In this document: positions 1-6,360 of the stretch, in pieces | Position numbering within the stretch: position 1 is the stretch's first letter | Layout of the letters: the number at the start of each line of letters is the position of its first letter | Assembly (NCBI GenBank): GCA_902464035.1 | Contig: CABQHT010000054.1 | Span: 1-13,261 of the forward strand | Direction: 5' to 3' | DNA length: 13,261 nt | DNA from: an uncultured Collinsella sp. | GTDB lineage: Bacteria > Actinomycetota > Coriobacteriia > Coriobacteriales > Coriobacteriaceae | Position numbers and translations under genes: made by a program | The notes under the pieces: generated by a model | The model's database searches: none | The model's input: only the letters and a program-made list of their open reading frames with translations | What the model was told of the DNA's origin: nothing

Positions 1-259
1 GCTGTTGGCGATCGGGCGTCGCCAGGTTTTTATAGCAGCCGAACACGGCGACCGAGACGCCTGCCTCGTCGAGCACCGCACGCAGGTGGTCGGCAAGCTC
101 GCGCGTCAGGCCCAAGCGGTTGATGCCCATCGACTTATAGAGCACCTTGCTCGGCAGCTGGATGCACGAAAAGCCGAGCTCGCCCGCCATGCGAATGCGC
201 TCCTCGACCGTTCCCTGCGGAAGGTCGTGCAGGCGCACGCCCGGAGTAATAGCCCCCAC
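1..259 (-). CDS. Sugar phosphate isomerase/epimerase, TIM-barrel type (N-terminal part, cut by window edge)
   Basis: Only the first 86 residues are present. They look like the opening of the xylose-isomerase-like TIM-barrel family (AP endonuclease 2 fold): an early beta/alpha unit (residues 19-35, EERIRMAGELGFSCIQL), then a helix (about 52-66), then a strand ending VAVFGCYKNLATPD (70-83). That last segment is typical of sugar phosphate isomerases/epimerases. The frame begins 1 bp after the stop of the GH105 gene, so the two are probably translationally coupled. I chose the GTG at 259 because AAGGGG (270-275) lies 10 bases upstream; a GTG at 268 is in the same frame but sits too close to that site. 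The substrate cannot be read from this fragment. The neighbourhood suggests a uronate or deoxy-ketouronate released from pectin oligosaccharides, which is inference. Confidence 0.7.
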   Translation of the reverse strand, partial: MGAITPGVRLHDLPQGTVEERIRMAGELGFSCIQLPSKVLYKSMGINRLGLTRELADHLRAVLDEAGVSVAVFGCYKNLATPDRQQ

Positions 260-260
260 G

Positions 261-1499
261 CTATTCACACCCCTTGCAAGCGTTGATGCCCGGGGTGTAT
301 CCGCCAAACGGGTCCTCAATGGAGCACACGCCCGAGGGGGCCAGCGGATCGCGCTTGCCGGCCAGCTTGTCGTGGTGCATGGTCTCGATATAGGCCAGCA
401 CGAGCGGCGCCACGCCCTTCGCGTCGTTTTTGACGATGGGCTCGCTCATGTAGTAGCCAAAGGTGCCCTCGCGGTGCGCGGTGTTGCCCAGGCCGGCGAC
501 CAGGCAAATGTTATCGAGCGCCAACTGCCCATCGTGCTCGGACAGGCAGGTCTCGCAGATGCCGTCGAAGGCGCGGCGGCCATACTGGTAATAGCGCTCG
601 CCCAGCACGCCCAGGCGCACGCCCTTCATGATAGCGTTGGCAAAGATGGCGCTGCCCGACTCCTCCAGGTAGTTGGGGGCGATGTTGGGCAGGTTGATGA
701 CCTGGTGCCACATGCCGGTCTTCTCGTCCTGGTACGGCAGCATGGCGTCGATCAGGTCGTGGAACATCTTGCGGATCTCGTCCTTCTCGGCCGACATCGA
801 AGGCGGCATGAGCTCCCAGGTATCGATGAGCGCCATGGCAAACCAACCCTCGGCGCGCAGCCAAAAGTTGGCCGAAAGGCCGGTGACCGGATCGCACCAG
901 AACTGCTTGCGGCTCGCGTCGTAGGCGTGATAGTACAGACCGTTGAGCGGGTTGCGCATAAGATCGTGCACGACCTGGAACATATGGAAGCTGTCCGAGC
1001 AGGCGCGACGGTTGTGGAAACTCAGCTCGTACTGCATGTAGAACGGCTGGGCCATGTACATGCCGTCGAGCCAGATCTGGTTGGGGTAGACGGCCTTATG
1101 CCAAAACACGCCCTCTTTGGTGCGCGGCTGGGTCTCGAGCTGACGATAGATCGTGTCCATGGCGGCGCGGTACTTGGGCTTGCCCACCAGGTCATAGAGC
1201 TTGTAGAGGGTCTTGCCCGCATTGACGTTGTCGAGGTTGTACTCCTCGGGCTTGTAATGCTTGATGGTGCCGTCTTCCTGGACAAAGAAGTCGATGTAAT
1301 CGTCGGCAAACGTCAGGTAGCGCTGCTCACCCGTAATCTCGTACAGCTCGATGAGCGCCTTGATCATGCAGCCATCGATGTAGTTCCAGGTGTTCTCCTT
1401 GCCGGCACGGAGCTTTTCGATGTTCCAAGCGGGTGCCTGCGGCGTCGATGTCTCGATCAACTGCTCGATGTAGCTATCCAGAATCTGATTGCAACCCAT
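261..1499 (-). CDS. GH105 unsaturated galacturonyl / rhamnogalacturonyl hydrolase
   Basis: This 412-residue protein matches the GH105 family (Bacillus YteR/YesR type), (alpha/alpha)6-barrel enzymes that remove the 4,5-unsaturated galacturonate left at the non-reducing end by pectate or rhamnogalacturonan lyases, starting by hydration of the double bond. Visible family residues are D90 in NLDNVNAGK, the general acid/base candidate D145 in QIWLDGMYMA, H191 in GLYYHAYD and W213 in FWLRAEGW. They line up with D88, D143, H189 and W211 of YteR at a constant offset of 2. There is no signal peptide, so it should act in the cytoplasm on imported oligosaccharides. AGAGGGG lies just upstream of the ATG. 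It opens its own transcription unit, preceded by two operators, and is followed after 1 bp by an isomerase gene. Telling a rhamnogalacturonan product from a homogalacturonan product is not possible from sequence alone. Confidence 0.92.
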   Translation of the reverse strand: MGCNQILDSYIEQLIETSTPQAPAWNIEKLRAGKENTWNYIDGCMIKALIELYEITGEQRYLTFADDYIDFFVQEDGTIKHYKPEEYNLDNVNAGKTLYKLYDLVGKPKYRAAMDTIYRQLETQPRTKEGVFWHKAVYPNQIWLDGMYMAQPFYMQYELSFHNRRACSDSFHMFQVVHDLMRNPLNGLYYHAYDASRKQFWCDPVTGLSANFWLRAEGWFAMALIDTWELMPPSMSAEKDEIRKMFHDLIDAMLPYQDEKTGMWHQVINLPNIAPNYLEESGSAIFANAIMKGVRLGVLGERYYQYGRRAFDGICETCLSEHDGQLALDNICLVAGLGNTAHREGTFGYYMSEPIVKNDAKGVAPLVLAYIETMHHDKLAGKRDPLAPSGVCSIEDPFGGYTPGINACKGCE

Positions 1500-1525
1500 T
1501 GCTGTCCCCTCTGACGTTGGTGATG

Positions 1526-1539
1526 GGTGAACGTTAACT
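1526..1539 (-). promoter_or_regulatory. LacI-type operator O2 of the GH105 promoter
   Basis: GGTGAACGTTAACT on the plus strand, centred at 1532.5 around the palindromic core AACGTT. It is one of seven copies in the window and lies 42 bp (about four helical turns) from the partner site at 1568-1581, between the promoter and the GH105 start codon. A repressor bound here could block initiation or early elongation. The family assignment rests on the central CG palindrome typical of LacI/GalR operators. Confidence 0.75.
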
Positions 1540-1541
1540 CT

Positions 1542-1573
1542 AGTGTAACGCGAACGGGGGATTATAGGGTGAA
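1542..1573 (-). promoter_or_regulatory. Candidate promoter of the GH105 unit
   Basis: Two readings are possible. In the first, -35 TTCACC (1568-1573, inside operator O1) pairs with -10 TACACT (1542-1547), but the spacer is 20 bp, longer than ideal. In the second, a perfect TATAAT (1561-1566) is the -10 and the -35 is poor, as in an activator-dependent promoter. The conserved AACGG repeat element lies immediately upstream in either case. Some promoter here is likely because a paired operator set precedes a new gene. Confidence 0.45.
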
Positions 1574-1592
1574 CGTTAACCCTATAATCCCC
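1557..1592. repeat. 36-bp palindrome with 14-bp perfect arms around an operator core
   Basis: Arms 1557-1570 and 1579-1592 are exact reverse complements (GGGGATTATAGGGT on the plus strand), separated by the 8 bases GAACGTTA. The centre is operator O1. The palindrome presents TATAAT on both strands. No T-tract follows on either strand, so it is not an ordinary intrinsic terminator, although the RNA would fold strongly. Confidence 0.8.
1568..1581 (-). promoter_or_regulatory. LacI-type operator O1 of the GH105 promoter
   Basis: GGTGAACGTTAACC on the plus strand, centred at 1574.5 and embedded in the 36-bp palindrome. It contains the same GGTGAACGTT segment as the other six sites. It covers the candidate -35 region, the position expected for a repressor site. 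Confidence 0.78.
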
Positions 1593-1594
1593 GC

Positions 1595-1621
1595 GAACGG
1601 CAGGCTTTTAGCGGCAAACGG
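1595..1621 (-). promoter_or_regulatory. AACGG direct-repeat element (putative activator site), GH105 promoter
   Basis: Two AACGG copies at 1596-1600 and 1617-1621 start exactly 21 bp apart and are separated by a T-rich middle. The same arrangement is seen at 8073-8099 and 13023-13049; 16 of 27 positions are identical in all three. The right-hand copy lies inside the 3' end of the SGNH esterase gene, so part of the element is also coding. Two direct half-sites 21 bp apart resemble the spacing of AraC-family activator sites; the identity of the protein is inference. Confidence 0.6.
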
Positions 1622-2279
1622 CAACAAGGCCCGCAGCAATTCGATGTGCCAGGCGCTCATAGCCGGCCGGGCTGTAGTGTAGGCCGTCCGGCATGTAGAG
1701 CTCTCGGTGCTCGGGCAAAAACGGACTGATGCCGCTTTGCGCGTACAGGTCGATCACCGGCACCGAGTAACGGTCGCAGACCTCGAGCATTGCCTGCACG
1801 TACGCGCCCTGCGTCAGACCCAGATGGTTGAGCTCATTGGTCGCTGGAATATCCTTCTCGTGCTTGCCGCTCGTCTTGCACGGCGTCATAAACACGAGCT
1901 TTGCCTGGGGCGAGCGCGCCGTGATGGTACGGATCAGATAATCGACGGCACCATAGAACTCATGCACATCGGTGCTGCCCAGCTCGCCGAGCGGCACGTT
2001 GCGGCTAAAGTCGTTGACGCCGCCAAAGACGACATAGACATCGGCTGCGTCGTCGATACCGTCCAGACGCTCGACAAACGAATCGGTACGGTCGGCCTTG
2101 ATGGCGATGCGCGAGCCCTTGATGCCAAAGTTTTCGACGGTCGCACCGCCCAGCAGCGCGCCCAGGTGCGTGGTCCAGGAGATGTCGTTGCCGCCTGCGC
2201 CGCATCCGTTGTCACCCCAAGTGGTCGAATCGCCAAAGCAGCAGATGGTCGATTCGCTCAAGGTCTTCGTCGGTTTCAT
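1608..2279 (-). CDS. SGNH/GDSL-family esterase, probable pectin deacetylase
   Basis: This 223-residue protein has the SGNH hydrolase blocks in order: block I FGDSTTWG with nucleophile S18, block II glycine G55 (NFGIKGS), block III GGVND with N89, and block V DGLHYSPAG with D198 and H201. Enzymes of this fold remove acetyl or other short acyl groups from sugars; rhamnogalacturonan acetylesterases (CE12) belong to it. There is no signal peptide, so action on imported oligosaccharides inside the cell is likely. GGAGGAG lies 7 bases before the ATG, giving a confident start. It follows the two-domain esterase gene after 77 bp, probably on the same transcript. That gap contains a short inverted repeat (CCGCC/GGCGG around 2294-2308) but no operator. 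Acetyl specificity is inferred from context; the family is certain, the exact substrate is not. Confidence 0.85.
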   Translation of the reverse strand: MKPTKTLSESTICCFGDSTTWGDNGCGAGGNDISWTTHLGALLGGATVENFGIKGSRIAIKADRTDSFVERLDGIDDAADVYVVFGGVNDFSRNVPLGELGSTDVHEFYGAVDYLIRTITARSPQAKLVFMTPCKTSGKHEKDIPATNELNHLGLTQGAYVQAMLEVCDRYSVPVIDLYAQSGISPFLPEHRELYMPDGLHYSPAGYERLAHRIAAGLVAVCR

Positions 2280-2356
2280 GTTTATACTCCTCCCCGCCCA
2301 AACGGCGGTCTTTGGTCTTATCAGTCATTACCGTTTGCTCGTGCATTGCCCATGGT

Positions 2357-4516
2357 CTACGAACAAACCCCGGCAGCATGCTCGTCGAGCCACTCGATGT
2401 CCTCGGCAAGATGCGCAACGCCCAAATGGTGCCCGCCCGGGCAAACCTCGTGCGACAGGCCGTCGGCATGCCCCACGAGCTTATAGGCATCGCGAACGAT
2501 ATCGAGCTGCTCGTCCACGTTCGCAAGCCCACGGGCACCGTTAAGATGATCGCCTTCGCAGCTCTGCACCAACAGCGGGCGCGGAGCGATAAGCGAGGCG
2601 ATGTCACCCATATCGAGCAGGCGCCACAGCCCCGGCACATAGTTGCAGCTGCAGTTGCCGTTGAGGTGCAGCAGAGAATCGTCGACACCGTACAGATAGC
2701 CCGAGACAAACGCCTTGCGCACGCGCGGGTCGAGCGCCGCCAGGTACAGCGTCATGTATCCGCCGCCCGAAAAGCCAAAACAACCCAGGTCGTCCATGGC
2801 AATGTCGCCGCGCGCCTCCAGGTAATCGATCAGACGCATGTTGTCCCAGGCGTTGAGGCCCGCGACCGTAAGGCCCAGCGGCTCGGCCATGCGCGCCTGG
2901 TTCAGGCACGTGCCGCGCAGGAAGCTATTCTCGTCGTCGCCCTGACCCTTCCAGTCGCGACGGTATCCCCAGCCGCGGGCGTCGGGGCAGACGGTCACAT
3001 AGCCCATGCGTGCCAGACGCAGACCGTAGTCGTAGTTGAACTTACGCACGGCGTCGTCGACCGCCGGCACGCCCGTCACACCCGCAACACTTGCGGCTCC
3101 GGCGCCCTGGTGGCCATGCGGGCAGATATAGCAGCGCTTGCGGCCGTGCGCATCGAGCTTGGGCACCTGCGGCTCCAGTAGGTAGAACGGCATCCAAACG
3201 CCGCGCTCCACCTGCAGCATCGCATGGGTGCGCACGATACCGCCGGCAATCTGCGCCCGATCGAGCTCGCGCACTTCGATCGGCACGCAATCCATAAGCG
3301 ATAAGCCCAACAGGTCACATAGGCGATTCCTGGTCGCGACCTGCCATGTCTCAAAGTCACCGGGCGTCGCGCCCTTAAACGCGGCGGAACGGCCCTCTCG
3401 CTTAAGACGGTCGCGAAGCGCCGGCTCATCTTCGTAATAGGTGTCGATATGCACCGTGCGACCGTTATCGGAAAGGCCAGCGGTCTCCACGTTGTCGCCC
3501 GAGCCGCCCTCGGGGTCCCAGCCGTCCGCACCGGCAAGCATCTGCTCGCGGGTATATCGGGCAGTGGCTGCAGCATCAAGCTCGCGGGCCCATGGCACCC
3601 AGCCAGCAACATCGCCTGCTGGGCCATGCAGGATTGCGCCGGCGTAGCATGCCCTCTCGTGCGCCGCCGGCTTATTCCAATCCCACCAGCCTTCACGCTT
3701 GATGTGCTGTCCCAGCCAGCAATCGATCAGCACGGTCTGGGCCCACTCGCGCCAAGGACGACCCAGGTAGACCGAATCCGGCGCCACGTCCTGCGGAGCC
3801 GTAAACGAGCAGCCATGGAACACGAAGCCATACGGCTCTCCCTCGGGCGTCGACGCCGCCGTCACGTAGCCGTTTACGTCCATATCGCGGTTAAGCGAGC
3901 GGATCTCGCACCCCTCAAAATAGGCACGCGCGCCGCCAAAGATAAAGTCGACGTCGCCCTCGATTCGACAGCGTCGGAAATACTGACGGCCAACCCGGCG
4001 CGGTGCGAACTGTTTGGGGCCAATAAACCCGCCCGGTTTGACTTCGCGTGGCGGCAGCGGGCCCAAAAACAGCGTATCCTGGCGCCCCGTAATGCAGCAG
4101 GCATCGACCACCAGACGATCGCCGTCGGCATACAGGGCAATCGCCTGCCCCACCTCGCGACCGTCTCCGGCATCGTTGACGATCGTGAGGTTCTCGAGCC
4201 GCACGTCATCGGCATCGACCAAAACGGTATAGGTCCTAAACGTGCCAAGCGTGCCGTCGACACCCGAGCCATCACTCGAGGGCATCTTGGCACCCAGGCC
4301 GCCCACAATGCGCACGCTGTCAGCCGTCTCGCCTACCAACGTCACATGCGGTCGATGAATCTCGACCCGCTCGCGATACTCGCCCGGATCGACATGAATC
4401 CTCACCGGTTGTTCAGCATTCGGATAGAGCTGATCGACTGCCGCCAAGGCCTCGGAAATGCTGCGGTATGCCCCCGCACGCTCGGTCGATACTTCAAAAA
4501 CTTGTTCTTCAATCAT
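2357..4516 (-). CDS. Bifunctional CE8 pectin methylesterase fused to alpha/beta-hydrolase esterase
   Basis: 719 residues with two catalytic domains. Residues about 5-330 are a CE8 pectin methylesterase beta-helix that frees methanol from galacturonate methyl esters: GQAIALYADG with Q124, GRQDTLF with Q146 and acid/base D147, GDVDFIFGG with nucleophile D190, and LGRPW with R253. Residues about 360-719 are an alpha/beta hydrolase of the dienelactone hydrolase/acetyl-xylan esterase kind: CPHGHQG (465-471, oxyanion region), GFSGGG with nucleophile S583, EGDH with D656 and GGHHLG with H696/H697. Typical CE8 proteins are single-domain and secreted; this one is twice as long and lacks a signal peptide. 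The second half most plausibly removes acetyl groups, so one polypeptide would strip both ester types in the cytoplasm (inference). Start: ATG with AAAGGG about 11 bases upstream. It sits between the GH28 and SGNH genes. Confidence 0.9.
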   Translation of the reverse strand: MIEEQVFEVSTERAGAYRSISEALAAVDQLYPNAEQPVRIHVDPGEYRERVEIHRPHVTLVGETADSVRIVGGLGAKMPSSDGSGVDGTLGTFRTYTVLVDADDVRLENLTIVNDAGDGREVGQAIALYADGDRLVVDACCITGRQDTLFLGPLPPREVKPGGFIGPKQFAPRRVGRQYFRRCRIEGDVDFIFGGARAYFEGCEIRSLNRDMDVNGYVTAASTPEGEPYGFVFHGCSFTAPQDVAPDSVYLGRPWREWAQTVLIDCWLGQHIKREGWWDWNKPAAHERACYAGAILHGPAGDVAGWVPWARELDAAATARYTREQMLAGADGWDPEGGSGDNVETAGLSDNGRTVHIDTYYEDEPALRDRLKREGRSAAFKGATPGDFETWQVATRNRLCDLLGLSLMDCVPIEVRELDRAQIAGGIVRTHAMLQVERGVWMPFYLLEPQVPKLDAHGRKRCYICPHGHQGAGAASVAGVTGVPAVDDAVRKFNYDYGLRLARMGYVTVCPDARGWGYRRDWKGQGDDENSFLRGTCLNQARMAEPLGLTVAGLNAWDNMRLIDYLEARGDIAMDDLGCFGFSGGGYMTLYLAALDPRVRKAFVSGYLYGVDDSLLHLNGNCSCNYVPGLWRLLDMGDIASLIAPRPLLVQSCEGDHLNGARGLANVDEQLDIVRDAYKLVGHADGLSHEVCPGGHHLGVAHLAEDIEWLDEHAAGVCS

Positions 4517-4563
4517 CAGTCGCTACGCCCTTTCGTCGCGGACCGCCTACGCTGCAGTTCCGG

Positions 4564-4613
4564 CATATAAAGAGCACGTGCGATGGGTCGGGAAGGCCCC
4601 GTCCATCGCACGT
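4564..4613 (-). terminator. Intrinsic terminator-like hairpin after the GH28 gene
   Basis: Perfect 11-bp arms (4576-4586 and 4603-4613, ACGTGCGATGG and its complement) with a 16-base loop. On the minus strand they are followed by GCTCTTTATAT, a modest U-rich tail. It lies between the GH28 stop and the start of the two-domain esterase gene. No clear operator or promoter follows, so readthrough is probably needed to express the downstream genes. Confidence 0.65.
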
Positions 4614-4650
4614 CACAACATGCCGGATTCGATTGTTTAAGAGCAAACGC

Positions 4651-6246
4651 TTACGCGCGCACAACCTTGTCGACGTTTTGGAGCTGCAGCTCCTCGCCGT
4701 CCTGGCCTTCGATGCTCACATTTTGCAGGTCGAGCACCTTGACGTTTTGTGCGATGATGCCCTGGCACACCATGGGCTCCACGCCGCAGGCCATGGCCGG
4801 CACAAAGGGCTCGGCATCGGCGGCAAAGGTCACATGGACATCCTGGAACGTCAGGCGCGTCACCTTGCTCTCGGGAAGGCCCGTGATATAGGCCGCGGCC
4901 GCATGGCAGTTGGTGGCCTCGATATCGCAAAACGTCGTGGCGCCAAAGCCGGGCGTACGGTCGTCGACGGGCAGCGCCTCGCGAGACTGCACGTAGTCGG
5001 TCTTGCCGTCCTTGTCGCAGAAGTAGAACGAGTTGACCACGAAGGGCGTGAGCACCTTATCCATGCGAATGTGCTCGAAGGTGATGCCCTCGTTGACGGC
5101 GTCCTTGCCGCGTCCGCGGCGTGTCTTGACGCGCAGGCCGCGGTCGGTGCGCTCAAAGAGGCACTTGCTCACGGTGAGGTCCTTGATGCCGCCGGCGGCC
5201 TCGGATCCCAGCACCACGGCGCCGTGGCCGTCGTGCATGTAGCAGTGCGAGATCAGCACGTCGTGCGTGGCGGGACGGAGCTCGGGTTCAATGCCCAGTT
5301 TGCCGCTCTTGATGGCGATGCAGTCGTCCCCCACCGAGAACTGACAGCCAAGGATGCGGACAAAACCGCAGCTCTCGGGATCGAAACCGTCGGTGTTGTG
5401 GGAGTTCTTGGGACCCTCGATGGACAGGCACAGGGCATCGACGTGCTCGCACAGAATGGGATGGATATTCCACGCCGGGCTGTTGCGCACGGTAAAGCCG
5501 GCAAGGCTCACGTTTTCGCACTCGGACAGGAAAATCATGCGCGGGCGGGCGACCTCGCGGCCCTCCTCGGGACGGAAGATGTTCTTAAAGTCCTTGTTCC
5601 ACCAGTTGTCCTCGGCAAAATCGGTCTGGCCGTCGATGGCGCCGCGGCCATAGATGCACACGTCGTGCACGCTCAGGCCCGTAAAGGTCGAACAGTAGGT
5701 CGAAAAGCTCTCGCCTTCCCAGCGGCCCAGGGGCAGCATGTCGGTGCCGGCATACCCGGCGCCCTCGTCGCCCGTGACCGTGCCCGGAATGTAGGCAAGC
5801 GCCGCGCGGTCGTGACGGGCCAGCAGCACCGCGCCCTCGGCAAGCTCGATGTTGATATTGCTCTTAAGGAAGAGGGACTTGATGCGGTAGTTGCCGGCGG
5901 GGATCAGCACGCGCCCGCCCTTGGGGCAGGCCATGATGGCAGCCTGAATGTTGGTGGTGTCATCGTGCTCGGCATCGCCCTTGGCTCCGCAGTCGCGAAC
6001 GTTGATGGTAAAGGGCTCCGCCGGCGTGGTGACGCCTACGCTCAACTCGCGCTCGCCGCAGACAAAGCGGATCAGGTTGCGCTTGCCGGGGGTCAGGCCA
6101 TCGACATAGGTCTCGACCGTATTCGTGGTACCGGCGGGCTCTTCGTTGACAAAGATCTCCCACGTATCGGCACAGGTAAAGTAGCCGCCATCGTCAAGCT
6201 CGATAACGGCCGCGCGGGCATTGCGCCAGATAACGTTCGTCTCCAT
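4651..6246 (-). CDS. GH28 polygalacturonase-type glycoside hydrolase
   Basis: 531 residues. An N-terminal fibronectin-III-like module (about 1-80) precedes a right-handed beta-helix GH28 domain that opens with NVRDCGAKGD, the usual family start. The four GH28 signatures are present: NTD (284-286), DD (307-308 in GDDCIAIKSG), GHG (340-342) and RVK (372-374, standing for RIK). GH28 enzymes hydrolyse alpha-1,4 galacturonate links by inversion, with the three aspartates catalytic. The FN3-plus-helix layout is known from exo-acting bacterial members. No signal peptide is seen, so a cytoplasmic exo-hydrolase trimming short oligogalacturonides is likely; exo action is inference. I chose ATG at 6246 because GGGAGAG lies just upstream; a TTG at 6261 would start just before that site and put it inside the coding frame. 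The gene is flanked by hairpin terminators on both sides. Confidence 0.92.
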   Translation of the reverse strand: METNVIWRNARAAVIELDDGGYFTCADTWEIFVNEEPAGTTNTVETYVDGLTPGKRNLIRFVCGERELSVGVTTPAEPFTINVRDCGAKGDAEHDDTTNIQAAIMACPKGGRVLIPAGNYRIKSLFLKSNINIELAEGAVLLARHDRAALAYIPGTVTGDEGAGYAGTDMLPLGRWEGESFSTYCSTFTGLSVHDVCIYGRGAIDGQTDFAEDNWWNKDFKNIFRPEEGREVARPRMIFLSECENVSLAGFTVRNSPAWNIHPILCEHVDALCLSIEGPKNSHNTDGFDPESCGFVRILGCQFSVGDDCIAIKSGKLGIEPELRPATHDVLISHCYMHDGHGAVVLGSEAAGGIKDLTVSKCLFERTDRGLRVKTRRGRGKDAVNEGITFEHIRMDKVLTPFVVNSFYFCDKDGKTDYVQSREALPVDDRTPGFGATTFCDIEATNCHAAAAYITGLPESKVTRLTFQDVHVTFAADAEPFVPAMACGVEPMVCQGIIAQNVKVLDLQNVSIEGQDGEELQLQNVDKVVRA

Positions 6247-6292
6247 GGGTCTCTCCCTCAAATGTAATCAGAAGTTCATACTACTCGTTTTT

Positions 6293-6336
6293 AAAAAAGG
6301 GCCGTACCTGCCGGCGGATATCCGGTGGCACGGCCC
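6293..6336 (-). terminator. Intrinsic terminator after the transporter gene
   Basis: On the minus strand, GGGCCGT (6330-6336) pairs with ACGGCCC (6299-6305) around a GC-rich inner segment, and the stem is followed directly by TTTTTT (6293-6298). It lies 25 bp past the transporter stop. Only 46 bp separate it from the GH28 start, with no operator and no convincing promoter, so it probably attenuates rather than ends transcription. Confidence 0.8.
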
Positions 6337-6360
6337 TGTGGTTTGGACGATAGGCTAGCC

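Noticed and set aside
147..1514. Long plus-strand open frame antisense to the GH105 gene
   Set aside because: It mirrors the GC-rich codon pattern of the minus-strand gene, has no recognisable domain and is rich in Val/Leu/His/Arg as antisense frames are.
2299..2337. CAAACGG/CCGTTTG inverted pair between the SGNH and CE8 genes as another activator element
   Set aside because: The half-sites are inverted and 32 bp apart rather than direct and 21 bp apart, and no operator accompanies them.
6232..6237. AACGTT core near the start of the GH28 gene as an eighth operator
   Set aside because: It lacks the GGTG half that is invariant in the other seven sites and lies inside coding sequence.
4468..6267. 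599-codon plus-strand open frame opposite the GH28 gene
   Set aside because: Antisense shadow; the minus strand carries all four GH28 signatures in order and a ribosome site.
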